DNA from: Thalassiosira profunda
Lineage: Eukaryota; Bacillariophyta; Thalassiosirophyceae; Thalassiosirales; Thalassiosiraceae
Assembly: GCA_036939355.1 (NCBI GenBank)
Contig: JALLAP010002310.1
Coordinates: 1 to 12,057 of the forward strand
Reading direction: 5' to 3'
Length of the DNA stretch: 12,057 nucleotides
Of the stretch, positions 1 to 8,900 are shown piece by piece; position 1 is the stretch's first letter, and each line of letters starts with the position of its first letter. Position numbers and translations under genes: made by a program. The notes under the pieces were generated by a model, which did no database searches, was not told the DNA's origin, and was given only the letters and a program-made list of their open reading frames with translations.

Positions 1-1643
1 ATAGCCCACACCCTCATGGTCCTCGTCCAGGCCAAGATAGAGGAGGGCCTGGGGCAGAAGCCGCTCAAAAGCGGCTCGAGTAGACGATGCTCCTGTTCGA
101 CCGCATCAAAGTTGTTCTGCTGTCTGTGGAGGATGTCATTGCGCGTGGCCCACATAGGGTCGATAATTTCGTCCCAGATGAGTCGTAGCATGGTATCAGC
201 GAGTCGGTCAGGGTGCCTCGCTCCAGTGGCAGCAATTGCTGCTTCCCAGCCCTTCACCAGGAAGCCGCGGAACATGTACCGCATGCCCAGTGCCTCCTGC
301 TGTCGAATTGCCTCACGAATCTCCGTCATGTGAGAGACGTGGAAGTCGTCGTCAGAATCGAAGTATTTGCGCGTCACGTCGCGCAGGGCCCTGACGATCA
401 CCCTAGGAATGCGCGCCTCGAGGCCCTTCTTCTGGAGTTGCAGGAGGACCTCTTTGCGTTTCCGGGCCATCAGAGGGTGTGGGCATCGAAGGAGGTGCTC
501 GATCGTCTCGTCTGCGTGTGTGCAGCCAGGGCACTGGCTGATGCCGGTAATGTGGCGCCGCATGTGCATCGTTGGTAACCAGCCATGCATGATTTTGCTC
601 GTCTGGCGTTGGCGTGTGTGCGTCATGCGGCGACGGACGCGGCCGATCGAAAGTTCGTTGATGCTGTCAATCTCGTCGTCAGTCCAGCCATATTTCTTTC
701 GCATGTAGATTCGCATTGGCTCTGTGCGGCGTGCTTTGTAAATGGTGGGTTTGTGCTTCGACGTAACGTAGCGTGATCCCACCTTTAGCATTGCCTTTTG
801 GCCTGGGAGGGGGAGGCAAAGCAATTCGGGGAGTGGTGGCATTTCGTCCTGTTCGAGGCGTAGTCGAGTGGTCTCAGACGCCACCTTGTCACAGGCCACA
901 TTCATCTTAGCCTCCTTCGAGAGTTGCTTCCGCTTCTGAATTGTCGCGTAAGGGTTGAGTGTGCGAGGTTGTTGGGTACAGCCGTCGATGAGCGAGTGAA
1001 CCAATGCTTCTCCTGGGTCAGTGGCGTTCGAATCGCTGTCAGTGTCGCTGGGGGACGAGTCTGTGGCGTTATCGTAAAGCTCGTGCTCCTCGAGAGAGGC
1101 GAAGAGGATTCGTCGTTTGGTGTCTCGCTTTGCTCGCTTCTCCTTCCGCTTCGCTTTCCGCTCTTCGATGCTCTTCGTGTCCTGGTGCCCATAGACGTGC
1201 CGCAGGGTCACGTGGAAGTCGGCACGGTTGCGAAGATGGTGGATGGCGAGGATCATGTCGGCGTCTGCATGGAGCATCTTTTTCGGGGTATCAAGTGGGG
1301 TTTCGCTGTCCTTGACGACCTGCTCATTGTCGCACCACTGGGCTACCTCCTTGGGCGTGAGGCCGAGATACTGAATGTGCGCAAGACCACGAAAAACGTT
1401 GTTCGCTTCAGATCGATAGGAGGAGGTGGCATTCACGCGTTCGACATCCTCTAACAGGACAGTAGCCATAGCAGTCTCCTCCTCTTCGAATGCTGCACCT
1501 GGCTCTCCACTCGTGACGAGCCACGCTGCTGCAGAGACTTGCTCTTTGATATGCACTGATCCATCACCTGATTGTCTCTCGAGTGGGATCGGTGATAGTG
1601 TTGCCAAGCAAGTGGCCGGGAGGGGGGACGGCAGGGTTGGTTG
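1..1643 (-). CDS. C-terminal part of the polymerase polyprotein: RNase H, CCHC motif, conserved tail (partial)
   Basis: Open for 547 codons from 1643 to the window edge, with no stop reached. Residues are counted from the first codon after the upstream TGA. Residues 25-256 form RNase H; C371-C374-H383-C387 a CCHC motif; and about 445-507 a block with QQEALGM and MWATRNDILH, matching by recall a conserved late region of diatom-type RT proteins. The frame is +1 to ORF2 and has no ATG before the first catalytic Asp. The first ATG (1469) would give a protein lacking it, so independent translation would yield a dead enzyme. It is best read as the tail of ORF2, joined by frameshift or separated by an indel. 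Coding quality (family motifs in order over 1.6 kb) shows the frame is real. Probably only a short C-terminal piece is missing beyond base 1. Confidence 0.87.
483..533 (-). other. CCHC zinc motif (C-x2-C-x8-H-x3-C) after RNase H
   Basis: The third frame carries CPGC-x8-H-LLR-C with Cys at 371, 374 and 387 and His at 383, preceded by an ETIE stretch (E-x-x-E just before the His). The same C..C...E...H...C arrangement is a common C-terminal zinc motif of LINE polymerases and is thought to help bind RNA or target DNA. Its position after RNase H fits. Function is inferred from the family. Confidence 0.75.
876..1571 (-). other. RNase H domain with a roughly 90-residue charged insertion
   Basis: The four carboxylates expected of RNase H occur in order: D27 in GDGSV, E79 in SSYRSEAN, D105 in WCDNEQ, and D252 in MNVACDKVAS. 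HVYGHQD (H153) supplies the His of the fourth region. It would degrade the RNA strand of the cDNA hybrid. Between GHQD (ending D155) and D252 the usual short loop of roughly 10-20 residues is replaced by about 96. This contains a Lys/Arg run (162-178) and then an Asp/Ser/Thr-rich acidic run (191-209). The basic run could be a nuclear or nucleolar signal or an RNA-binding handle. All catalytic residues are intact, so the insertion does not obviously inactivate the domain. Confidence 0.85.
1564..1643 (-). other. 80-nt ORF2/RNase H overlap requiring a +1 frame change
   Basis: The RNase H frame is open from just after its own TGA (1646-1644) and ORF2 runs to TGA 1566-1564, so the frame must change within these 80 nt. 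Two sites stand out. One is a C6 run on the sense strand (G6 at 1622-1627), where a one-base indel would explain the break. The other is the ORF2 terminus AUC-AGG-UGA-U: slipping one base at the stop gives GAU, the catalytic Asp codon of the RNase H DGSV motif, a geometry like the antizyme UGA-U site. A possible downstream stem (CTGCA 1534-1530 with TGCAG 1497-1493, inner GGCTC 1522-1518 with GAGCC 1505-1501) lies about 30 nt after the stop, which is far for a typical stimulator. Programmed shift, mutation and sequencing error are all possible. Confidence 0.6.
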
Positions 1644-4600
1644 TCAACGAGAGGTCGTGAGGGCGTTGGGACCAGACGGCAGAGCCGACTTGGCGGTGTG
1701 GTATTGGGTGGGCGTCGTCAGGCAGGGTTGATACTGTTTCGTGGAAGTGGTAGAAGCCAGTGCCAGGTGTTCGTTGGCGATGTTCGCGAAGCTCGCCTTC
1801 GATGGTGCGAAAGAAGAGCTTGTCGCTCGACCGATAGCAGTCATACCATACGTTGCGACGCGTTTTGTGCCATTTCCCCAGTGGTTTGTCGAGTGGCAAG
1901 CTGTACGCGAGTCGTTGGTATGGCGGTGCAAAGATGCAGAACGTTCGTTGAATACATTGTTTCAGCAGGGCGAGGTCTTTTCGGGGTGGGCATGGGATGT
2001 CTGGGAAGAGTAGATCAGAGCCAGCCTGGAAGGTGCCATCGAAGCGTCCGTCGGGGATGTAATGTCCCTTCTCGCTTGCCAGGTCTGCAATCGTAATGAC
2101 GCGCAGGTACAGGCGTGCGTTGTTCGCTCGATTGAGGACCGAGGGGCTGAATAGGTTTGACTCGACCAGGCGCTCCATGATGGAGGCGTCGCCTTCGCGT
2201 TGCAGGGTGGGAGTCCAGGCGTCTTCCAGCCAGAGGGAACCGTCGATATCTGCGAGGCGTTGACGTAGGCTGAGGAAGTAGCCATCGAATTCTCCTTTCG
2301 TTGACGCGTATCGAATAGGCAGTGACGTGAACTCCATAATGGGGCGGACAAAGCCCACTCTCATTTGCAGCTGGTCGAGTGTCGTAAGCATCGCGTTTGC
2401 CACCGACTTGTCCCATCGAAATTCCTTCAGGAGGTATGGTAGTTGGGTTTCATCCTGCAGCGACATCACCTCTGGGAATGCAATGCCTCCATATTCGAGA
2501 GGGCCGTAGACGACCGCTTTGGGCATGTTGCGATTCATTCGCATGAGGGGGAGGAAGGTCTCGCGGAGCAGCCGGTTCATGGAGTCACATTGATCAGTGG
2601 CCCAGCTGGTGAGGTGCAGGGCGTATACCAGTTTGGGGATGACGCGTTGGTAGAGTGCCTGACGGGCCTCTGATTCGTTCAGATGTGCGCCGGAGATGGA
2701 ACTGCAGACTCCTCGAATGGCCTTGATGGTGGCTTCGAAGTGCGGTCGCTGGTCACCATTGGGGCAGAGGCGGAAACCTAGGCCAACGTTGGGCTCGTCT
2801 GGAGGCAGGAATTTGATCACCGCCACTCCCCCTTTTCCATCCTTCATCACAAGCTCTTCATCCGTCTCGTAGATAAGTTGGAGGCGACCCTTGACCAGCT
2901 CCCAGGCAAGGAACTGCCAGTTCGTTTTGTGGAAGGCGACGCTGCCTCCAGTCCAATTCTCCAGCTCGTTCCAGATCTGTGCACTCTTCTCCAGTTTGCG
3001 CACTAGCGGTGCGACAGCTCGCGGGGCGAGCGGGGGATCCGATACGTGGCCATCAGTGTCGTCGAAGTAGGCCAGGCTGCTCTGTTCGATGCTGCGTTCC
3101 ATCGAGGGGCTTTCCAGTTTGAGTCGAGGGGCCAGATTCCAATGCGCTCTCAGGATGCCGTCAGTCATATTCGCAAATGCGATGGGCACGTCCGCCTTGC
3201 CCTGGATTTCGCCTGTCAGTCTGGGTCCGCGTGGTCTCTGCTCGTAGGTGCGTGATGAGACGCCTAGGCCAGTGCAAACGGAGCGGCGCATGCGCGAAAT
3301 GATCAAAGCTCGTGCTCGCAGGAGTGGCTTAGCGACGTTCAGTCGAAGCAGGTTGAGGTTGGTTGTCTCGTAATAAAGTCGGTCGAAGCATGCAGAAAGG
3401 TCGTATTGAGTGGTTGCAATGGGGCGGTATCCAGCTCGAGAAGTTTCGTAGGTGCAAAGCTTGATCATAGCCAGATCCTGAGCCTGGCGATTAGGGCGTG
3501 CCCCATGCTGAAAGTCACTGGGTTCGCTCGCTTCGTAATTGCGTGTGAACTGTCGTGCAAAGTGCTTCAGCGCAGTGTTGAATTCAGGGCAGACAAGTCC
3601 AATGATGCGCATGCGGTGGACACGACGGTCTCCTGGCTTCTTCTCCAGCATGTAGTCGGTCATCTCTTCCCAATATCGGTTGGAGAAGCCATAAACGAAG
3701 GGGAGGCTGATGAGTATGCTTTGGAACTTTGCCAGGAAGGGGTGCAGTGCCATCGCTTTCCAGACTGTGTAGTGGAGGGCGTTAGGGTGGGTGGACGTCT
3801 TCTCGTCAGCCGCGCGAAACATCGCCTGATACTGGGCAGGGTCGATCGAGCCGACGCAGGGGGGGAGTTCTTTCTCCCTGTCGTTTTGCTTCATGCACCG
3901 GAGCCACTCTGCGAGGGTCGTTGGGATTTCGATGTCAGTGATGGGCTCGCCTGCCAGTACTCTGTCCGCCATCGGGGAGAGGCCATGATCTTCGCGTAAG
4001 GCGGCGAGCACTGGGTGCAGGCTGGCACTCTCTTCCAGTACTGTCTGTTCGAGGTGGCGTCGGTTGCGCTCCAGAAGGGCGGCTTCGACCTCAGTGGGCG
4101 TCGTTATGTCGGTCCACATTTGGCCAGGGTGAGCCAAGACTCCATCCACTTCGAACCGCTGGGACTCCTCGTCGAAAAGCACCTCTACTGCAACTGCGTC
4201 ATCTGGGAGGACTTTGAGGGTGTGGTGGGTGAAGAATTGGCCGCGCCTGTCCGATGGGTAAGCTTCGAAAGAGCCCTGGTCGTATCGATAAATCTCATGG
4301 GCATCGTAGGAATAATACCACGTTGCCGTTGGCACGCGGATGCAGTCGAGGGGGCGTCGAGGTCCTTTGATGATGTCAGTGATCTTTTTGTTGGCCGCGC
4401 GTGCTTTGGTAGTTCGCTTCATGTCCCTTAGCTTCTTCTCCCAGTCCGGGTCGCCTTCTGCACGAGCTCGGTCCTGCGCCACCTCCTCCAACCAAGCCAG
4501 TCGTGCGTCGGCGCAGCCTTTCTGGACTGTCCACAGGTGGCGGCGTGCACGACGGAGGGAAAGGCGCAGTGATTTTGCATCGAGGGAAAGGAGGGCGTCG

Positions 4601-5958
4601 ACATCTAGGTCGGCGAGTTCAGCGCGTTTGCGTAGGGCATCAGTTGCAGGCGCCCCTCGCTGCTGGCAGTCCTGGGCCTGCTTATGCACTCCCACTCGTC
4701 GGCCGGCAGTCGTGAGTTCAGGGGATCGGAGATATCCAAACTTGCGTCGTCCCACCTTCTGGAGCACCGCACGGATCGTCTCCAGCATCATCGTGTAGAC
4801 ATTATGGTAAAACTCATAATTTTCCTTTGTCAGGCCATCAGCAGCAAAGCGTTCGGCGAGCTTGGCGGTGCGGCCGTCGATGTTGTTGGATTGGATCGCT
4901 GGTATCAATTCGTCGATGAAATGTTGCACTTTGTCCGATTGGGCGAGGCGAAACTGGCGATGGTTGAACGTGGCCGGTCGATTGATGATGCCTTGGAACA
5001 GGCCGCGTACGTCCCAGTCGATGTAGGCCATGACGTGGTCAGAATAGGCGCCTTCGTGGGTCCCAAGGTATCCCACTCGTTTGGCGTGAGGGGCAAGGGC
5101 AGGGCTGACGAGGATGCGATCGAGGCATTTCGACCCTCGCATGTACGTGCGAGGGGATTCCCCATGTCGCTCGCGGAAGATGTCGACCAGGTTGGCGTCC
5201 TGCATGAACTGGAGGAGCGCTTTGTCAGGGTTCTTCTCACTCCATGGGTCGCCGTTGCAGTCCATCATTAGTATCGTTCGAAAGCCAAGCGTGCGCAGTC
5301 CATGAATAAGCTCAAGTAAGTCGTCGAGAATCTGCTGGCGTGGGTTGGGGCGGTGGTGGCCAAGGACTCGCAGGGCGTCTCGTTCCCTCGCATAAGCAGT
5401 GTTGGGGCCAGCGTTGCTGGTGTCGTCTTGGCAGACTCGATATGCTGTGAAGAATGCGATGCCTTCGTCTCTGCGACCTCGCATCGTCACGTAGCAGTAT
5501 CGTCCCATTTTGTCGCTCCTGCGCTCCTTCACTCGGCCAGTGGCAGGTCCATTAATTGTCATGAGGTTGCCGCCCGGCTGATAGTTGCAATCAAACTCGC
5601 TTGGGGCGGACGAGTACAGTGTCGTAACTTTCCCCCCAAAGACGTTGTTCATCATCATATCGTAGAGTGATTTGTTGCCAGGAGTCCAGGGTCGATTCGT
5701 CTCCGACATGCCCATCAAGTTGATGCCCAGGTCCTGCACGACTTCGATCTCAGACGCAATGTCGAGGCCAGTGTGCATGTCAGTACTGTGGATGTTTTGG
5801 TAGGCTTGGCGGAAAATTCCATCGTCCTGCTGTCGCTCAAGGAGGGGGTCTCCAGCCGGGGGTATATTCGTGTATCGTTTCGTAATAATGGGGGTTTGGT
5901 CGATCGTTGGTTGGGTCCATCGTGGCGTCGGTCGTTTCGTTTTGGTTAGTGGGGTCAT
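1564..5958 (-). CDS. ORF2 polyprotein, 1464 aa: AP-type endonuclease and reverse transcriptase
   Basis: Enzyme of the element: it would nick chromosomal DNA and use the free 3' end to copy element RNA. Order: short basic N-terminus; endonuclease (about 48-316); a linker of about 400 residues, with a helical Arg/Lys-rich part (440-530); RT fingers and palm (about 741-1020); then a thumb/connection region (1050-1400) that matches, from memory, conserved blocks of the diatom-type RT family (LGFRLCPNG at 1059-1067; YGPLEYGGIAFPE at 1151-1163; W-P-L-RE near 1248-1255). It ends at TGA 1566-1564, abruptly, before any RNase H motif. The RNase H lies in the overlapping +1 frame. All catalytic residues are intact. 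The ATG chosen is the one four bases after the ORF1 stop. The linker is longer than in most LINEs. Confidence 0.93.
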   Translation of the reverse strand: MTPLTKTKRPTPRWTQPTIDQTPIITKRYTNIPPAGDPLLERQQDDGIFRQAYQNIHSTDMHTGLDIASEIEVVQDLGINLMGMSETNRPWTPGNKSLYDMMMNNVFGGKVTTLYSSAPSEFDCNYQPGGNLMTINGPATGRVKERRSDKMGRYCYVTMRGRRDEGIAFFTAYRVCQDDTSNAGPNTAYARERDALRVLGHHRPNPRQQILDDLLELIHGLRTLGFRTILMMDCNGDPWSEKNPDKALLQFMQDANLVDIFRERHGESPRTYMRGSKCLDRILVSPALAPHAKRVGYLGTHEGAYSDHVMAYIDWDVRGLFQGIINRPATFNHRQFRLAQSDKVQHFIDELIPAIQSNNIDGRTAKLAERFAADGLTKENYEFYHNVYTMMLETIRAVLQKVGRRKFGYLRSPELTTAGRRVGVHKQAQDCQQRGAPATDALRKRAELADLDVDALLSLDAKSLRLSLRRARRHLWTVQKGCADARLAWLEEVAQDRARAEGDPDWEKKLRDMKRTTKARAANKKITDIIKGPRRPLDCIRVPTATWYYSYDAHEIYRYDQGSFEAYPSDRRGQFFTHHTLKVLPDDAVAVEVLFDEESQRFEVDGVLAHPGQMWTDITTPTEVEAALLERNRRHLEQTVLEESASLHPVLAALREDHGLSPMADRVLAGEPITDIEIPTTLAEWLRCMKQNDREKELPPCVGSIDPAQYQAMFRAADEKTSTHPNALHYTVWKAMALHPFLAKFQSILISLPFVYGFSNRYWEEMTDYMLEKKPGDRRVHRMRIIGLVCPEFNTALKHFARQFTRNYEASEPSDFQHGARPNRQAQDLAMIKLCTYETSRAGYRPIATTQYDLSACFDRLYYETTNLNLLRLNVAKPLLRARALIISRMRRSVCTGLGVSSRTYEQRPRGPRLTGEIQGKADVPIAFANMTDGILRAHWNLAPRLKLESPSMERSIEQSSLAYFDDTDGHVSDPPLAPRAVAPLVRKLEKSAQIWNELENWTGGSVAFHKTNWQFLAWELVKGRLQLIYETDEELVMKDGKGGVAVIKFLPPDEPNVGLGFRLCPNGDQRPHFEATIKAIRGVCSSISGAHLNESEARQALYQRVIPKLVYALHLTSWATDQCDSMNRLLRETFLPLMRMNRNMPKAVVYGPLEYGGIAFPEVMSLQDETQLPYLLKEFRWDKSVANAMLTTLDQLQMRVGFVRPIMEFTSLPIRYASTKGEFDGYFLSLRQRLADIDGSLWLEDAWTPTLQREGDASIMERLVESNLFSPSVLNRANNARLYLRVITIADLASEKGHYIPDGRFDGTFQAGSDLLFPDIPCPPRKDLALLKQCIQRTFCIFAPPYQRLAYSLPLDKPLGKWHKTRRNVWYDCYRSSDKLFFRTIEGELREHRQRTPGTGFYHFHETVSTLPDDAHPIPHRQVGSAVWSQRPHDLSLTTNPAVPPPGHLLGNTITDPTRETIR
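2599..3738 (-). other. Reverse transcriptase domain of ORF2
   Basis: Fingers: MLEKKPGDRRVHRMRIIGLV (770-789) is the basic motif 1-2 block that contacts template and dNTP, followed by GARPNRQAQDLA (819-830). Motif A is YDLSACFDR (852-860) with catalytic D853. Motif B is EIQGKADVP (917-925) with the QG pair. Motif C is YFDDTDG (964-970) with D966 and D967; the trailing T-D is a hallmark, by recall, of RTs abundant in diatom genomes, in place of the FADD of common LINEs. Motif D/E follows as GGSVAFHKTNWQFLAW (1004-1019). The catalytic triad is complete. Confidence 0.95.
5011..5817 (-). other. Exonuclease/endonuclease/phosphatase (APE-like) domain of ORF2
   Basis: The ordered catalytic motifs of the family are all visible in ORF2: Asn at YQNI (N55), Glu at GMSETN (E86), Tyr-Arg at AYRV (Y173-R174), Asp-x-Asn at MMDCNGD (D233, N235), Asp-Arg at CLDRILVSP (D280-R281), and the closing Ser-Asp-His at YSDHV (S306-H308). 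The metal-binding Glu, the Asp-x-Asn pair and the general-base His are present, so the nickase should be active. About 270 residues is slightly longer than usual for this domain in LINEs. Target specificity cannot be read from the sequence. Confidence 0.93.
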
Positions 5959-5965
5959 CGTGTTA
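5956..5965 (-). promoter_or_regulatory. ORF1 stop / ORF2 start junction, TAACACGATG
   Basis: The ORF1 stop TAA (5965-5963) is followed by four bases and then the ORF2 ATG (5958-5956), which has A at -3. ORF2 is in the +1 frame relative to ORF1. Such tight spacing suggests that the second protein is made from the same RNA by termination-reinitiation, as shown for some other bicistronic LINEs with overlapping stop and start codons. No separate promoter or IRES is evident. The mechanism is inferred from the spacing. Confidence 0.6.
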
Positions 5966-8900
5966 GTTCAGTTTTGCCTCCTTCGAGGAGGCCCTAGTCG
6001 AGCGGGTAACAGCAGGCGAGGTCTTCTTCGCGGTATCCCCAGCTGCCTTTTTCTTTCCTGCGTTGGGACGAAGGATGCGGCGGCGAGGCCGAGTCGATGG
6101 GGTAGCGTTCGTCTTGGCCTTTTCCACCATTGGATCAGACGCAAGCGAGTGCGCATCGTCGTCTGCTTCTTCGTTGCCTTTCGTTCCTTCGTCGCCCTCG
6201 AGCTGAAAGTCGTCGTCTGAGTCCTCAGAGCTGTGGGGGTTGCTATTGCCTGCTCGACTCTCATTGCCTTTCGCCTCGTCGATGCTCCCCTCGCTGCTAG
6301 CGCCGCTGCTGCCCTCGTCTGTGGAGGTGTCCTCTCGTCCCGCCGAATCTGAGGGGCCGCGGGCCTTCCTGCAGGGGGTGCATTCGTTAGCCGCGGTACG
6401 CTCGTTCTGGCGGGTGCATCCTCCACAGAACCACTCTTCGCATATCTCGCATTGCCGATCCGCTAGACGAGCGCACGTGGTTGAGAAGCAAGGGCCATGT
6501 TCGTTCTCTGGGGTGCTTGATTCGTCGCTATCGCCCAGTGTCTTCGACTCGGCTGCGCTGATGGCGGGCGAGGGACGGGTGGCGTGGGCATCTGCCATCT
6601 TCGAGGAGAGGTCTCTGCGCGTCCCGGTGGGAGCTTGGGGCGTTGTGGGTGGGGACTGGCCTGGGGGCTCGAGGGTGGCTGCGGCAGCGTCTAGGCCTGC
6701 TTGCTTCGCGACCCCTCGTGGAGTATAGATCGACTTGCCAGGTTCGAAGGGGGCAGCGGTTGGGGAAAGGCCAATGCCAAAAGAGGTAGCAGTTGTCGTC
6801 GTTCGTGGAGGGTTGCCAAACAACGCGTCGTTCTCCTCTCGTTCCTCTTTGGTCAGTCTGGTGGGAGGGAGGTCGGTGCGTGGTGCGTTCGTGTTGTCTG
6901 GCAGGCTCGTCGATAAGTCGATCGTGTCCCTGGCGTCTCCATTGGGAGCAGCCTCCTGAGTCGCTGGTTGCTCCGGGATGTATCCAAAGTCCTCGATGTC
7001 CGGCTGCAAGGATCCCAGCGATGCCTCGTCGACAGCTGGCGTGGGTTGCTGCCCGGTTGCAGCGGTGGCCGCTGCCTCCTGTCGCGCCACATGCGCTGCA
7101 ATGGCGGCCGAGAGGGAGTTAGGGGCAAGGCCGGGTATGTCGATGTGCTCGGGCGGGGCAAAACTGATGTTGGGGGGGGAAATGCCTCTTGCATTGCAGA
7201 TCTGGTTCACGTGCTCCTGCATGGATTGCGTGGTGGCCTCCATCAGGGTGCCTGCGAGGTGGCGCTGGTGCATGTCTGCGTAGAGGGCCTCGCCCTTCTC
7301 GATCGACGAGACCATCTGGCGGACGCACTCCGAATCGTCATCCTCTGCGCCCATCATGAACTGTAGCAACGAGTGATGCAGGTAAGAGGTTTGGTATCTC
7401 GTCACCACATCTGTAATCCGGTTCATCAAGATTTCGCTCCCTGCCATATTCGATATTTTGCTATACGCGATCGCCAGTCCCGCAATGTCTCTCCACACCT
7501 CTTCGAGCATCATCTTGTACGATCGGAGCTGGGCCTCGCAGTTCGCCTCGACCTTCCTGACGGTCGCATCCGACTCTGCGCGAACCGTTCGCAGCATTTC
7601 TGCCTGTTTTTCGGCGAACAGGGTGGTGATGTCGTTGATGAGCTGGGCGCTGTTGCTGGAGAGGGAAGACTGGACAGAGGACTCCATCTGGCTGATCGTG
7701 CGTTGGCACAGCGATGTAATGTCGTCGAGGGTTGCAGTGGTGGTGGGCGTAGTGGCGCTGCTGTCGGAAGATGGGGGCTTTGTCGCAACTGAGTTGGCGT
7801 TCTCTGCTGCGCGTGTCATCTCTGCCAGTTTCTCCACCAGGGCGCCCATTGCTTTCGTCTGCTCTTTGTTCTCCACCTCCAGTCGAGCGATCTGTTGCGC
7901 CTGCTCCTGATGCTTGGCCATCAAGGCGGCAGTCGTGTCGGGCTGCCGTGCAGGTGCTGCCCAGAGTGGCTTCCCGGCCAGAGTGGCTGGTACTGCAGGC
8001 ATCGCTTGTGCAGATTGTCCAGCGCGTGGCGTCGCGGACGCGGGGGCAGGGGCAGAAGCGGGGGCAGGGGATGGGGCAGGGGTTGGGGCAGGGGTTGGGG
8101 CAGAATCCAAAGTCGTCGAGGTTGGTTGGGTAGATCCAGTCAGTGGGCGTGCTTGTGCAGGCATGAGGTGGGGTGGGAGAGGGATTTTGTCAGCGTGCAT
8201 TCGATTCTGGGCTGTGCGAAGGACCACTCGTGCGGTCTGGTGGCGCTGTTCCACAATCGTGCCTTTGAAAAGGGCGTCGAGGCGTGAGCCGATGGCGTCA
8301 GTGAATGCAATCAAGTCGTGGCCCAAGTGCACTGTGCTGTAGAGGCGGTATCGTCCCTTCTCGTTCAAGACGATCTTGGACACTGGCGAGGTCATAGGGT
8401 GGCCGTTGACCTCGATGGTGGCGCCCAAAAGAAGCACTGCCACAGATCGTGCATTTGGAGTTGGGGTGGCCGCGAAGGGGTCATCGTCAGGACCGATTTC
8501 GAAGATGTCCACGTTGCCTATGCCAGTGATCTCAGTGAAGGTGCTGCGGCGTCCCGATTCGATCTGCCGCATGAGGACGTCCCGCCGAATCTCCTCGTCT
8601 GTCTCGTTTGAGGGGTTGACTGCCGCTGCCACGTAGACATGGGTGATGGGGTATTCAGTGTAGCCTTCATCGTCGCGCATCACGATGCGTTCGTAGACGT
8701 CGTTGAACAATCGAATGATCTCAGCATGGTCCTCCTCCTTCGCCAACAGTGCCATAACGCACGCGCGTCCTTCGTTGGGGACCGTCAGATAATTCGTGAT
8801 CCAGCCCATGGTCGCCTTTCGCAAGATGTAGTCTTTGGCATGTCCAAAACGACGTGCAATCTCGTTCAGGGCTTTGTGGCGGTTGTCGGCTCCGTTGCTA

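Noticed and set aside
902..1192. Minus-strand 96-codon frame starting at 1192
   Set aside because: It is out of frame with the RNase H frame, which shows family motifs across the same bases; it is a shadow.
924..1454. Plus-strand ORF of 176 codons
   Set aside because: It is antisense to the RNase H domain and has no recognisable motif; open by codon bias of the opposite strand.
1476..1564. ATG overlapping the ORF2 stop (TGATG at 1566-1562) as a reinitiation start for the RNase H
   Set aside because: That ATG opens the third frame, which runs about 30 codons into a TAG and carries no RNase H motif. Reinitiation there does not give the nuclease.
3406..3999. Plus-strand ORF of 197 codons, and a similar one at 4684-5271
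   Set aside because: Both are antisense to ORF2 (RT fingers and EN-RT linker) and show no domain; shadows.
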